Source of the DNA: Sarocladium kiliense
Taxonomy: Eukaryota > Ascomycota > Sordariomycetes > Hypocreales > Sarocladiaceae
Direction: 5' to 3'
Assembly: GCA_030734395.1 (NCBI GenBank)
Contig: JAUZTG010000042.1
Coordinates: 1,054,001 to 1,118,000 of the forward strand
Length of the DNA stretch: 64,000 nucleotides
Part shown: positions 1-10,756 of the stretch, one piece after another
Position numbering within the stretch: the first letter of the stretch is position 1
Layout: each line of letters begins with the position of its first letter
The notes under the pieces: generated by a model
Database searches by the model: none
Told to the model about the DNA's origin: nothing
What the model saw: only the letters and a program-made list of their open reading frames with translations
Program-made: the position numbers and the translations under genes

Positions 1-1
1 C

Positions 2-331
2 CGCGACGTCAAGAAGGATATACCAGGGCCGGACGAGAATGTTTGCTACGTGTTCCTCCCGGGTGAGACATGCACCAATGAACAGTTCGAGGCGCTTATG
101 AATGGCACGGCCGAAACCAAGGATTGGGTCGTGGTCGACCCTAAAGGTATCAAGGGGGTCGACATGGATGGAGCAGGTGGTAATGGCAGTGGCTCAGACG
201 AAGAAGAAGGGGACGATGGTAATGATGGTGATAATGGTGGTACCGTCGATGAAGAGGACTCTGCAGCCAAGTTTGCCGGGACCTGGACGTGGGCTCTTGC
301 TATGGGCGCGATTGCGATCGTTGCTTTTTGA
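2..331 (+). CDS. C-terminal part of a probable GPI-anchored protein (5' end outside window)
   Basis: The reading frame is open from base 2 to a TGA at 329-331 and encodes 109 residues, so this is the end of a gene that begins before the window. The visible protein starts with a short globular-looking piece containing two cysteines (in CYVF and GETC). It then runs into an Asp/Glu/Gly/Asn-rich linker of about 40 residues. It ends in a small-residue stretch followed by a hydrophobic tail (WTWALAMGAIAIVAF) with no charged residues after it. That layout (acidic linker, small omega-site residues, terminal hydrophobic segment) is what a GPI-attachment signal looks like. A cell-surface or wall location is therefore inferred. 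The family cannot be named from this fragment. Confidence 0.6.
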   Translation, partial: RDVKKDIPGPDENVCYVFLPGETCTNEQFEALMNGTAETKDWVVVDPKGIKGVDMDGAGGNGSGSDEEEGDDGNDGDNGGTVDEEDSAAKFAGTWTWALAMGAIAIVAF

Positions 332-1171
332 GCACTACCAACCCGTCATGTGAGAAAGACGAGCGCAGGGTTTTTGAAGAGATGAGACTGATCACTGCGA
401 GTTAATTCAGGTAGGCTTTCACGAAAGCCGGTGATCAATGAAGCATCTTTGTGGTATCGCAAGGGAGTCACCTCTGTAGACTTCCAGCTCTTCTCCTAGA
501 TTAGCCCCTCCATTGTATATTGCTTTCTTATAATGAAAGCCTCTATTGTCTTGCCATATAACTTACGTGGTAATGTGATCCTCACTGTCGATTTCTTGGT
601 TTCGTATGATGCACATGACATCAAAGTCCAAACGACAGGGCACAAAAGAGGGCCTCAGCACTGTATATATATACGAACTGGAGGAGCATTAGCCCTCTTC
701 AGGCTTCTTCTCTCGGGACTTTATCTGCAGGAGTTGGTCGAAGGTCCATGCTCTCAGGACCCATTACAACCGCTTCGAGCCGCCTTGTTCCAGTAGCGCT
801 CACCAATTCGAATGCTGCGTCCGATGATCTAAGGTAGTCCGGCCCCCCGCCACCACTACCTTAGTTAGGTACTGCTCACTCTGATCTCTCTGCCCCTCAT
901 TCTTGCCCCGCATCGACGGTTGGTCCCTGAAGCTCTGCCGCCCCACCATCCATCGCCTGGGCAGAGGAGAGCTCCTCATCGGCAGGGGCAAATGCGTAGG
1001 GAGCTGGGTCGGGGACACGTTCCACTAAATCACCACACGGCCACCTTCTCTCACCTTCTTCCCCCTACATTACCACCTGTTTGACTCTTTCATCAACCCA
1101 TCTCCTCCGATCCGACACTGGGAACTCGTTTCCTTCCCTCCTCCCCTTTCGTCGTCTCTCTGTTCCGCTAG
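332..1171. promoter_or_regulatory. Intergenic and promoter region upstream of Tudor-SN
   Basis: No convincing coding sequence is visible. The right half, from about 860 to 1165, is rich in C/T tracts on the + strand, such as the CTCTCACCTTCTTCCCCC type of run. Such tracts are common just upstream of transcription starts in strongly expressed genes of filamentous fungi. The left half holds the 3' flank of the GPI-protein gene. Confidence 0.4.
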
Positions 1172-1424
1172 GTAAGATCTTCTGCGCGTTTCCCCTGCCC
1201 TCAGATGTGCTGAAGGGCACTCGTGTGACTCGAGCTTCCCGCCTGGCGTGAACACACCACACAATGAGCTGCAGGCTTCCGACAATACGGAGCTTACAAT
1301 GGCTTTGCTACATTCTGCCACAAACGCTCTGTCCTGGATCTTCAGACACATTTCAATTGAGCCTCGAGAGATCGAGGGACCATCACTTGTCACAGTAGCG
1401 GTGAGCTAACGACTCTCTGCGCAG
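1172..1424 (+). other. Probable 5'UTR intron of the Tudor-SN gene
   Basis: A consensus donor GTAAGATC at 1172 follows the C/T-rich leader. A branch-like GCTAAC at 1405-1410 sits about 14 bases before an acceptor GCAG ending at 1424. The start ATG of the downstream gene lies 32 bases after the acceptor, and there is no coding frame inside. At 253 bases this is much longer than the coding introns here, which is usual for leader introns. It is inferred from splice signals only. Confidence 0.5.
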
Positions 1425-1456
1425 GTCTCCTCCTATCTTTTTGAAACCGGCCCATC

Positions 1457-4105
1457 ATGTCCAAGACCTTCATTGGCAATGTCAAGAGCGTGCTCAGCGG
1501 TGACACTCTGATCCTCACGAGTCCCAATAACCCCGCGGCCGAACGAACATTTGCTCTTGCCTACGTTACCGCTCCTCACCTGAAGCGTGAGGGGGACGAG
1601 CCATTCGCCTTCCAATCTCGCGAATACTTGCGGGAATTGGTCGTCGGCAAGCCTGTGCAATGCACCGTTGCCTATACTGTTCCAACTAGTGGCAGGGAAT
1701 TCGGCACGGCCAAGCTACAGGATGGCACTGACCTGCCCGATGAGCTGGTCAAGGCCGGATGGCTGAAGGTCCGTGACGATGCTGGCCGTAAAGACGAATC
1801 AGATGAGGTTACTGAGCGGATTGAGAAGCTCCGTTCTCTTGAGTCTGCGGCCAGGGCCGATTCCAAAGGTCTCTGGGCTGGCTCCGGAGGCTCCATCACA
1901 GTCCAGAACGAACTGGATCCTGAATTCATGAAGCAGTACCGAGGCAAAGGCTCAGTCGATGCTATCGTCGAGCGTGTTCTAAGTGGTGACAGGCTTCTTG
2001 TCCGTCTCCTCGTCTCCGATAAGAAGCACGTGCAGCCCATGACCCTCTTGGCTGGTGTCCGCACCCCATCGACAGAGCGAAACGTCAACGGTCAGGCGCA
2101 ACCCGCTGAGGAATTCGGCAATGAGGCGAAAGCTTTCGTGGAGTCTAGGCTGCTGCAGCGCAAGGTCAAGGTCGAGGTTGTTGGCTCCAGCGCCCAAGGC
2201 CAGCTCATCGCCAATGTTCTGCACCCTAGAGGCAACATTGCGGAGTTCCTCCTGCAGGAGGGCCTGGCAAGATGCAACGACCATCACTCAACCATGCTGG
2301 GAGAGAAGATGAAGGCTCTCCGGGCAGCCGAGCAGCAAGCACAGTCCAAGAAGGTGCGTCTGCACAAGCATCACGTCGCCAAGCAGGGCGGCACCGAAGA
2401 GAAGATTGTCGGCAAGATCCTGGGTGCAGACTCGATCGTAGTCAGGGGCAAGACTGGATCCGATGAGAGACGCATCAATCTTAGCAGTGTCCGCGGACCT
2501 CGTGCGAACGAGGCGGCTGAGGCCCCTTTCAGAGACGAAGCCAAGGAGTTCCTTCGCAAACAGCTCATTGGCAAGAGCGTTAAGGTATCAGTGGATGGCA
2601 AGAAGCCTGCCTCGGAAGGCTTCGAGGCCAAGGAGGTTGCTACCGTCACATCAGGTGGCAAGAATGTCAACCTTATGCTGGTCGAGGCCGGCTGGGCATC
2701 TGTCATTCGTCACCGCAAGGATGATACTGACCGAGCCCCCAACTATGACGACTTGCTCGCTGCTCAAGAGAAAGCTAAGGAGGAGGGCAAGGGTATGTGG
2801 TCTGGCAAGCCCCAGAAAGCCAAGCAATACGTCGATCTGTCCGAAAACCCCCAGAAGGCAAAGATCATGCTGGCGACTTTCCAACGTCAGAAGAAAATCC
2901 CCGCTGTGGTTGACTTCTGCAAGTCCGGATCGCGTTTCACCATCCTTGTTGGCCGCGAGAACGTCAAGCTGACCATGGTTCTTGGTGGCATCCGCGCACC
3001 GCGCGCGCCACGTGCTGATGGTGAAGGTGGTGAGCCTTTCGGAAAGGAGGGCCTGGAACTTGCCAACCGTCGATGCAACCAGCGTGACTGCGAGGTTGAT
3101 ATTCACGATATGGACAAGGTCGGCGGCTTCATCGGCGACTTGTACATCAACCACGTCAACTTTGCCACTGTCCTTCTCGAGGAAGGCCTTGCATCTGTTC
3201 ACGCATACTCTGCCGAGAAGTCTGGCAACTCGGGCCAGCTCTTCGCTGCTGAGAAGAAGGCCAAAGACGCCCGGAAGGGAGTGTGGCACGACTATGACCC
3301 GTCCCAGGAAGAGGACGAGGGTGCCAATGGTGCTGTGGCCGATTCAACTGAGCAGTCCGAGGTGTCCCTGGAGAAGAAGCCCACGGATTACCGCGATGTC
3401 GTCATCACCAACATCGATGGCAACGGCAAGCTCAAGATTCAGGAGATTGGAAAGGGCACCTCGGCCCTGGAGACGATGATGAGCGAGTTCCGCAAGTTCC
3501 ACATCAATTCGTCGAACAACAAGGGTCTGCCCGAGGATCCCAAGGCTGGCCAGTTTGTGTCCGCCAAATTCTCTGCTGATGGTGAATGGTACCGAGCCAA
3601 GATCCGAGGCAACGACCGATCTGCCAAGAAAGCGGATGTGATCTACGTGGATTACGGCAACAGCGAGCAGATCCCTTGGTCTCAACTCCGACCCCTGGAC
3701 CAGGACAGATTCGGCGTGCAGAAGCTCAAGGCACAGGCGGTGGATGCCTCGCTCTCGTTTGTGCAGTGGCCAGCATCGGATTACTTCGCTGATGCTCTTG
3801 GATATGCGGCTGAGCTGACGGAGGGCAAACAACTGGTGGCGAGCTTCGACTTTGTGGACAGCAAGGAGAACCTGAGCTACATCACACTGTACGACCCTAA
3901 GAAGGACGGCTCGCTGCCAGGGCCCAACGACTCACTCAACAAGGAGATTATCGCCGGTGGATTTGGTATGGTGCCGAAGAAGCTGAAGGCGTGGGAGCGC
4001 AGCAAGCCCTTCGAGCCGTACCTCAAGCATCTGAAGGAGGTCGAGGACCAGGCTAAGCAGGACAGGCTGGGTATGTGGGAGTATGGCGATATCACTGAGG
4101 ACTAA
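1457..4105 (+). CDS. SND1: Tudor-SN / SND1-like staphylococcal-nuclease-domain protein
   Basis: An uninterrupted frame of 882 residues starts at an ATG preceded by a purine-poor but acceptable context. The protein shows the Tudor-SN architecture: four N-terminal SN (OB-fold) repeats at roughly 4-140, 165-300, 315-450 and 485-625, then a Tudor domain at about 690-770 and a split fifth SN repeat to the end. The Tudor core is clear, with GEWYRAKI followed by VIYVDYGNSEQIPW. Each repeat ends in the typical EEGLA/EAGWA...KA...KGMW motif. Tudor-SN proteins bind RNA and methyl-arginine ligands and act in RNA processing, decay and stress granules. The SN catalytic residues are usually eroded in the N-terminal repeats, and activity was not judged here. 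The identification is firm; the cellular role is by family. Confidence 0.95.
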   Translation: MSKTFIGNVKSVLSGDTLILTSPNNPAAERTFALAYVTAPHLKREGDEPFAFQSREYLRELVVGKPVQCTVAYTVPTSGREFGTAKLQDGTDLPDELVKAGWLKVRDDAGRKDESDEVTERIEKLRSLESAARADSKGLWAGSGGSITVQNELDPEFMKQYRGKGSVDAIVERVLSGDRLLVRLLVSDKKHVQPMTLLAGVRTPSTERNVNGQAQPAEEFGNEAKAFVESRLLQRKVKVEVVGSSAQGQLIANVLHPRGNIAEFLLQEGLARCNDHHSTMLGEKMKALRAAEQQAQSKKVRLHKHHVAKQGGTEEKIVGKILGADSIVVRGKTGSDERRINLSSVRGPRANEAAEAPFRDEAKEFLRKQLIGKSVKVSVDGKKPASEGFEAKEVATVTSGGKNVNLMLVEAGWASVIRHRKDDTDRAPNYDDLLAAQEKAKEEGKGMWSGKPQKAKQYVDLSENPQKAKIMLATFQRQKKIPAVVDFCKSGSRFTILVGRENVKLTMVLGGIRAPRAPRADGEGGEPFGKEGLELANRRCNQRDCEVDIHDMDKVGGFIGDLYINHVNFATVLLEEGLASVHAYSAEKSGNSGQLFAAEKKAKDARKGVWHDYDPSQEEDEGANGAVADSTEQSEVSLEKKPTDYRDVVITNIDGNGKLKIQEIGKGTSALETMMSEFRKFHINSSNNKGLPEDPKAGQFVSAKFSADGEWYRAKIRGNDRSAKKADVIYVDYGNSEQIPWSQLRPLDQDRFGVQKLKAQAVDASLSFVQWPASDYFADALGYAAELTEGKQLVASFDFVDSKENLSYITLYDPKKDGSLPGPNDSLNKEIIAGGFGMVPKKLKAWERSKPFEPYLKHLKEVEDQAKQDRLGMWEYGDITED

Positions 4106-5516
4106 AAGGCTAGGTTCCATGATTTTTGAACGTCATTGAGAGGCATCTGGGGTTCTCAAGCAGCGAGTCTACGGCAGCATTGGGAAGGGTACTCAAAAGT
4201 CGGTCATTTGAGATCAGAAAAGAAAAGCAGAGACGAGATTGACGATGAACAAGCACAAAAATAATGAGCGTAGAATGATGCGTCGCGATGCGTCCCCTGG
4301 TAATGTGAACAATGCTTTGAGGCATACCCATGCGCTACTGTTACCCAGGGCGTTGAAGGCAGAAACGGGGGCACCACGCAAAACGTGAGAGGATGTCGCA
4401 GATTCATACCATAGGCACTTCAGACGGCACGGCGGAGGGGTTCGTGCGGTTGGATGTGGGCTTCTCCGCGGCAGAGCCGGGATCTAGAATGCCTCAAGCT
4501 GGCGGAACTACGAGGTTTGGACATCCGACGAGTCCCAAAGAGGCGTTTATTGAATATCGATAAACCTCCGGGGAGATGGCCGTGCGAGTGTTCTCCGTGG
4601 CAGAGCGCAGGTGTCGGTCTCTCCATCTGGTTTGGGAGAAATGCGGTAGTTACGTGCAGTGCACCATAGGAAGAAGCGCAGGCGCCCCGGGGTGACCCGC
4701 TCCGGCGGGTAACAGGCTGAAGAAAAGGGTAAGGGCGGTGGGGTGGGGTGACGCGATGGAGGGGCGAGCGACAGCCGCCCGCGAGACCGGAGGGGTTCAA
4801 TAAGGCAAGGTAAGGTGAGGTGTGGTGTTTTGTTTGCTGAGTAAGGGTGGGAGGGCGAAAAAGCAGCTCGTAAAGGAATGCCAGACATAGAGTTACGCAT
4901 ACGGAATTCATCATGACGAGGAGCAGGTGGCGGCAATCCCGGGAGGGTCGACTCCGAGGGGATAGGGAGAGGTGCTTACTGAGGGTGCGCGATGCTTGCA
5001 AGGACATTCCAAGTTTGATGTTTGGAATATTCAGGCATGGAGCGGAAGAATCGAACAACGTGTGCACGGTGGGCTGGCATGACTGTTACTGTATTGGATT
5101 TGCTTCAGCCCAGAGCTCAAAGCTCTAGCTATGGTTCTTGGCTGTTACTAACCGTCAGGCGATTACAAGGGATGGTGTCTCTGGCAACGACTGCACTGAC
5201 ATCAAGCTGCATTCATACACCTGTCAGAGGTCTCCTGTAAACGAAGCTACGGACTGCTGTTGGGGGGCGTGTGCATGCGTGTGTCCGGGTCCCGGATGAT
5301 GTAAAAAAATAAAAATCGGGGTTCACTGCGTGGCGGGATGGGATGCAGCCCACGGTTGTTGCTACAGGCAGCGGCTATAGAGGGGAGAGGGTCCCATCTT
5401 CTTCCATCATTCCTCGTCCCCTCCTCTTCCGTCACTCAACTTTCTCAACCCTCCATCAAAACAGATCCCCAACTTCAATCCCAGGAAAGCAGGACTTTTC
5501 ATACAAATCACACATC
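4106..5516. other. Intergenic region and transaldolase promoter
   Basis: This is 1.4 kb without a supported gene. It contains GC-rich patches around 4680-4800, including a short hairpin (six-base arms 4695-4700 and 4705-4710). An A/T run sits at about 5300-5318. From 5390 to 5460 there is a strong C/T tract on the + strand directly ahead of the transaldolase start, of the kind seen at highly expressed fungal glycolytic and pentose-phosphate genes. A long open frame on the minus strand (4420-5067) is judged spurious. Confidence 0.4.
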
Positions 5517-7021
5517 ATGTCTTCCTCTCTCGATCAGCTCAAGGCTACCGGCACCGTAAGTCTTCTGCAAGCTCTCACTCATGATGAGCTTCGTCCTCCT
5601 CCCCCCACCCCCACCATCGGCTTGCTGCCCCTCCATCTGCCGTTGAGCTTCACGACAGCTTCATGATGGCATCACAGTTGGAACCATGTCGACGGAGCTT
5701 TCATTAAGCTTTCTCGTCAATTCACTGCAATTGTCCATATGGACTATCCTGAAGCGCTTCGCAAACTGAACAATGCTGACCTTGACCTCCTTCTCCGGAA
5801 CAGGTTGTCGTGTCCGACTCTGGTAAATTCCCGCATCCCTCCTTCGCCCTCCTCAACAATTCCAGGCTTGCTAACAGTTCTCTCGTACACTAGGTGACTT
5901 TGCTTGTTAGTATATGCCTCTATTCTATCCCTAATCAGCGGTACATCTTCCAAAGGCCAGCATCGCTCACCATATTACCACAGCCATCGCCAAGTACCAA
6001 CCCCAGGATGCCACCACCAACCCTTCCCTCATCCTCGCCGCCTCCAAGAAGCCCGAGTACGCCAAGCTTATCGACCGTGCCGTCGAGTACGGCAAGGGCA
6101 AGGGCGGCGATATTGACTCCAAGGTCGATGCTGCCCTCGACCGTCTGCTTGTCGAGTTCGGCAAGGAGATCCTGAACATCATCCCCGGCAAGGTCTCCAC
6201 TGAGGTCGATGCCAGCTTCTCCTTCAGCACAAAGGCTTCCGTCGAGAAGGCTCTGCGCATCATTGACGTGAGATACTCCCTCTTGTGCATAATCTCAGTG
6301 TTACTGGCGCCAGCTACTAACGCCTCTTTTGCCCACAGCTGTACAAGGAGCAGGGCATCAGCAAGGACCGTGTTCTGATCAAGATCGCCTCTACTTGGGA
6401 GGGTATCAAGGCTGCCGAGATCCTCCAGCGCGACCACGGCATCAACTGCAACCTGACTCTCATGTTCTCTCCCGTCCAGGCCATCGCCGCCGCCGAGGCC
6501 GGTGCCTACCTCATCTCCCCCTTCGTCGGCCGCATTCTCGACTGGTTCAAGGCCTCCACCAAGAAGGAGTACTCCAAGGAGGAGGACCCTGGTGTTGCCT
6601 CCGTCAAGGCCATCTTCAACTACTACAAGAAGTACGGCTACAAGACCATCGTCATGGGTGCCTCTTTCCGCAACATCGGCGAGATCACTGAGCTTGCTGG
6701 TTGTGATTACCTAACCATCTCCGTAAGTTTTCAAATCTCGGATGGGATCGGGTATCGTTGCCGTGATACTAATACACAAATTCACAGCCTGCCCTTCTTG
6801 AGGAGCTCCTCAACTCCACCGAGCCCGTCCCCAAGAAGCTCGATGCTTCCAAGGCCTCTTCCCTCGACATCGAGAAGAAGACCTACATCAACGAAGAGGC
6901 CATTTTCCGCTTTGACTTCAACGAGGACCAGATGGCCGTCGAGAAGCTCCGCGAGGGTATCAGCAAGTTCGCTGCTGACGCCGTCGTCCTCAAGGACATC
7001 ATCAAGGAGAAGCTTTCTTAA
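5517..7021 (+). CDS. TAL1: Transaldolase
   Basis: Six exons join to 323 residues: 5517-5555, 5804-5822, 5894-5905, 5984-6267, 6339-6722 and 6788-7021. All phases close, and the product is the usual length for the family. The enzyme moves a dihydroxyacetone unit between sugar phosphates in the cytosolic non-oxidative pentose phosphate pathway. Landmarks are VVSDSGDFASIAKYQPQDATT near the N terminus, the Schiff-base lysine Lys133 in VLIKIASTWEG, and NLTLMFSPVQA. Intron 1 is long (248 bases) and lies after codon 13. Exon 3 is only 12 bases and encodes parts of GDFAS, and the conserved protein sequence requires it. The heavy C/T leader suggests strong expression. Confidence 0.96.
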
Positions 7022-7439
7022 GCGTAGAGCTTCATATGTTTGGAGGAGGGATTATGAGGATGGGGAACAGGATTGCGAACCATCAGGACTTGGGATGCGA
7101 ATATGTTGACATACGTGCAGAGTGCTGCGTACCTACTGCGAGGATTGTTTCCTGTGTTACATGCAACAGGGAGGTCACATATCCAACAAAAGATTGTCTA
7201 TAGACTGTAGGCGAGGAATGAAGATTAATGAACCAACAATGGGCATGGCAAATACGAATGCAGAACTGTTATAGTGTGATGGTAAGTAGTGATTTAGCTA
7301 TATAATTATAAGGGGGTATCAAGTAGGTTGCCTAACACTACTCTAGGCTATTCAACTCACGCTCTGCAACCCAGTGCCAACCCAAAACCCTTCCTCTAAA
7401 AGGTCAATGAACCCAAAACAAAACTCCGTCCTCATCCTT
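7022..7439. other. Convergent intergenic spacer
   Basis: This is 418 bases between the 3' ends of the transaldolase and metallophosphatase genes. An A/T-rich patch around 7285-7320 could serve polyadenylation on either strand. I see nothing coding here. Confidence 0.4.
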
Positions 7440-8564
7440 TTAACACGAAATTTGGACTGTCTTATGCGTATATTCCCCATCCCGCGCTCCACCCTCCAAA
7501 ACCACAGCCGTCAACTTTCCGCCCGACACACATCCGGAGTCCAAACCGAAGGTGTACTCTCCAACGCGGTGGCCACGCTTGGCATCATGGCCGTAGATGA
7601 CCGCACGGCGTTTCTTCTCGGGGATGTGGCGTTGGTATTTGTTCCAGACGTCGGCCCAGCGTTGTCCCGATCTGCCGTCTGTTGGGACGGGGCTCTTGCG
7701 GCCTGTGCCATCTACCTCCTCGTTTCCTGACTCGCTCTCCTCGAGACTGTCCTCAGAAGGGATGAGGTACTGCTCATCATCCGGTTGAAGTGGTTGTTGG
7801 TCATCGAGAAGCGCGCGGTGCTTCGGGAAGCGAAGGGTGCGCATGTTCATCACTGCCCAGGGATCCTGCTTCTTGACTTGCAGGCCGGGTACGAGACCCG
7901 CGTGGACGATGTAGATCGGGAGGATGGGCTCGAGGGAGATGATGACGGGAAGGGAGCGGAGCCAGGAGATGTGGTGTTTCTTGAGCGAGCGTGCGGTTTT
8001 GCGGTCGCGAGCTTTGGCGCGCTGCTCACGGATGTCATTGTCGTCGGACTCGATTGCGTCGTCATGTGGATCGTCGTCTGTGTTGGAGTCTTTGCCGAAG
8101 AATGAAAGTATGCTGCGGTGGTGCTTGTTCTTTTTCTTCTTGCGGCGACGGTCCATCTTCGCACGTGCTTTGAGGACATGGTCTTCGTGATTCCCGCGCA
8201 CGGCACTTGCGTTCAGAGCGATGAGCTTGTCCACCACGCCAGCTGAATCCGGACCCTTGCTGATCATATCACCCGTCGCGACAAGATGGTCCCTCTTGGG
8301 GTCGAAGGCTAGTTTTTCGAGAAGGGTGTCGAGGGAGGAGGACATGCCGTGAATGTCGCCGACGACGATGAGACGACGGTCATTGTGAGGAGTCGGGATG
8401 AGGTGGTGGGGGATGGTGTCGAGGAGCGTGACGGAGGAGGTTGAGACGTCGGGTGAGAGCGCGGACAGAGAGGTCTCGAGGGAGGAGTTGAGGTAGAAGA
8501 GGTAAGCGGTAAGGAAGATGAGGATCGTGAGGACCGTATTGAGGATGGATTGAGAGACAGCCAT
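7440..8564 (-). CDS. PPN2: Calcineurin-like metallophosphatase, PPN2-type membrane-anchored
   Basis: A single exon of 374 residues. Residues about 7-25 form an N-terminal membrane anchor (ILNTVLTILIFLTAYLFYL), then comes the phosphatase domain. The metal-binding motifs are in order: GDIHG at 69-73, GDMISKGPDS at about 98-107, GNHED at 124-128, then IVHAGL and a late YGHDAKRG. A lysine/arginine-rich insert (KMDRRRKKKKNK) and an acidic low-complexity loop lie between the third and fourth motifs. The anchor plus PPP-like motifs match yeast Ppn2, a Zn-dependent vacuolar endopolyphosphatase. Assignment to polyphosphate is by similarity of layout; a protein-phosphatase role is the alternative. The gene is convergent with transaldolase. 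Confidence 0.85.
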   Translation of the reverse strand: MAVSQSILNTVLTILIFLTAYLFYLNSSLETSLSALSPDVSTSSVTLLDTIPHHLIPTPHNDRRLIVVGDIHGMSSSLDTLLEKLAFDPKRDHLVATGDMISKGPDSAGVVDKLIALNASAVRGNHEDHVLKARAKMDRRRKKKKNKHHRSILSFFGKDSNTDDDPHDDAIESDDNDIREQRAKARDRKTARSLKKHHISWLRSLPVIISLEPILPIYIVHAGLVPGLQVKKQDPWAVMNMRTLRFPKHRALLDDQQPLQPDDEQYLIPSEDSLEESESGNEEVDGTGRKSPVPTDGRSGQRWADVWNKYQRHIPEKKRRAVIYGHDAKRGHRVGEYTFGLDSGCVSGGKLTAVVLEGGARDGEYTHKTVQISC

Positions 8565-9783
8565 GACGAATTGAGGCGATTCGTCCGTGACTTGTCAAAG
8601 TTGCGATTCGACGCCTGCATGAAAGGCAAGGACCTCTTTGTTGGGGGAACAGATAGGATTGTTATTGCGCCCAGCTTTCCAGATGTTCCTGAACGGCGGT
8701 TGGATGGTTTGTAAGGGGAAGATTTGGCGATGTGAGAAGCCGGGGAAGGTTTCCTCGTAACTGCCAACCTAAGATAGTCGCTCCCTATTTTTAGTGTTGG
8801 TGATGGCGCGGACACGAGGTTCGGCCTTGGCTGGTGATTTGGTGAAGTTTCCAAGTGGGACTCGACTGAATGCGTCACCGATGGGTGTCTCAGGGTGGTC
8901 TATACTTGCTAGTTAACATACTACGGTCTATGCCGGATAAAATCCCCTTTCATAGTCGCTTTAAATCTATTTCTTGTATTCTGCATCGATTATATAGTCC
9001 TTTATTGCCTTACTTGGTTTTAATGGAATATCCGTACAAAGCTCCGAGGACACCTTCCATAGTGGCGTATAGTAATCCTTTTGAGCGCTGTTTATCGTGT
9101 GACATAGTCACTGACGCAATCGCCATGCTGTGAAGTATTGGCTTTCCTCTTGTGCCAACGCGAATGCAATACGTCCAGAAATATAACGTAGAACACAGAC
9201 ATCTATATTCTCTTTACTCCCTCTTCAATTCGGAACAGTAGGCGCTGGTTCCCGCAACCAATTGACAGAGAAGTGACGGTCGAAGTGGTACGGTAGGCAA
9301 AGTCCCGGGTAGGATCCGGCACCAAGTTCGCACCGTCTATTGACATGCGAACCCTGCCACCTCATCGCATTGCACTTTTCACTGCAATATGTTGGAACTG
9401 CAATGAGCACGACAGAGTTTCGTGAGATGTAATCAATTGGTGGCCGCCTCACCCAATGAACAACTGAATCCCAGAGGAGTCTATGTAGCAGCATGAGGTC
9501 GAACCTTGGCAAGATGATTAAAGCAATCTCAATGTTTTTGACGATACTCGTAACGACCCATACTTCGGCATATAGATATTGAGCATATGAGATGGTAGCA
9601 GTATCGTTGTTCTCGACGTGGACCTGATAGTTTACACCTGGCATGAGCTTAATTTATTGTATATCTGCGAATTATTCATGCAGCGCTGCTTTTGTACAGG
9701 CCCTGAACCAAAGACTCCAAACGCCCTTCCATGTCTACCGGACTTCTATCTGATTTATTCCTCCAGTCCTTCCCAAATCCGCC
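8565..9783. other. Intergenic region, promoter of the metallophosphatase
   Basis: About 1.2 kb with no gene I can support. It contains the upstream region of the minus-strand metallophosphatase gene at the left end and the 3' flank of PET191 at the right end. The sequence from 8900 to 9230 is noticeably richer in A/T than its surroundings. A 139-codon frame on the minus strand (9225-9644) has no recognisable features. Confidence 0.35.
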
Positions 9784-10295
9784 CTATTTCTTCGCCTGCT
9801 GAGCCTGCTGCGCCTCCAGTGCCAACCTCTGCTGCTCAAGCCTATACTTCTCATTCTCAACCTCCCTCCAATCCGGCACCTCCGGCTCATCTCCACTCGT
9901 CTGCCTCACGCCACCAGCAAACGCAGACTTTCCGGCATAGAGTTGGTAGCCCTGGCCGCCCTCAGCTGTCTCGAGGGTGCGGTAGGAGACGGGCATGTTG
10001 CCGCGGAAGCGCTTGCGCATGTCGACCATGCCGCGCTTGCACTCGCCGAACCCTTTCTTGAGCTGGCGGCATTGGAGGGGGAGGGTGTCAACGAGGGGTT
10101 CGCGGAGGCAGTCGGCGGCGGAGTTGCGGTGGACCATGACGCATTCGGATTCTTGGAGGCACTGCGCGAGGGCATCGCCTGTGTGGTTGGGTTAGTTGGC
10201 TGTGGCAAAGATCGGGTGATGGGACATCGCTAAGCGGTAGTATGAGTATTTGACGGAGTTTAGGACTTACGCAGTTCCTTGCAAGAGCTCGGCAT
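9784..10295 (-). CDS. PET191: PET191 (COA5) cytochrome c oxidase assembly protein
   Basis: Two exons on the minus strand, 10295-10271 and 10178-9784, encode 139 residues. The first exon is just 25 bases. The protein has the twin CX9C arrangement of this family: Cys5-x9-Cys15 and Cys45-x9-Cys55, with extra cysteines at 21 and 32. This fits a small disulfide-bonded intermembrane-space protein needed to assemble complex IV. The C-terminal third is longer than the minimal family core and ends in a Gln/Ala-rich helix. The splice join restores the sequence ELRDALAQCLQESEC, typical of PET191. The gene is divergent from the sterol-ester hydrolase gene, separated by 461 bases. Confidence 0.93.
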
Positions 10296-10756
10296 GTTGG
10301 AATATGTTGCTGGTGCTTCGCCCCGTGTGGCTGTGGATGCAGAGCGATGTCGCTGGTCGGACGATGGGGTTTGGAAGAAGTTCGATGAAGCTGTCGCGAC
10401 TCGGGAGTCAAGATGGACGTGATTGGCTGAGCGGTGGTACGACATGCAGATGTCAGGTCCGAGTGGAGCGATGGGGTGACAAAATATACCGCGGACATAT
10501 TCAGAGTAGCCCTGGGTCAAATTGCACGTTGTGACGATAATCTGCGCCCATTTTCTAGCACCCAAGACCTTCCGTGTTTGGGGTAAGATTGACATGTGAC
10601 ATCACCCCCGGTCATCAGTAACGCCGCCCGCCGACATTATCCCAACTCTCGCTGTCGACATTGTTTCAGCATTTCTTTGAGAACGGGAAAAGAGATGCGC
10701 TGACCATGTCGTGCACACCTGTCTAATCAAAGTTTTTCTTTCCACCAGTGTTCACC
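10296..10756. promoter_or_regulatory. Divergent promoter region between PET191 and the sterol-ester hydrolase
   Basis: These 461 bases lie between two divergent start codons, so both promoters must be here. No TATA element stands out, which is usual for housekeeping genes. I did not find a specific regulatory site. Confidence 0.4.

Noticed and set aside
4420..5067. A 215-codon open frame on the minus strand between Tudor-SN and transaldolase
   Set aside because: It begins at a GTG rather than ATG, has low-complexity Pro/Arg/Ser composition and no motif, and covers a GC-rich spacer where stop codons are rare by chance.
9225..9644. A 139-codon minus-strand frame downstream of PET191
   Set aside because: It has an ATG but no recognised motif, no promoter feature and no exon partners. 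It could be an orphan gene, but the support is too weak.
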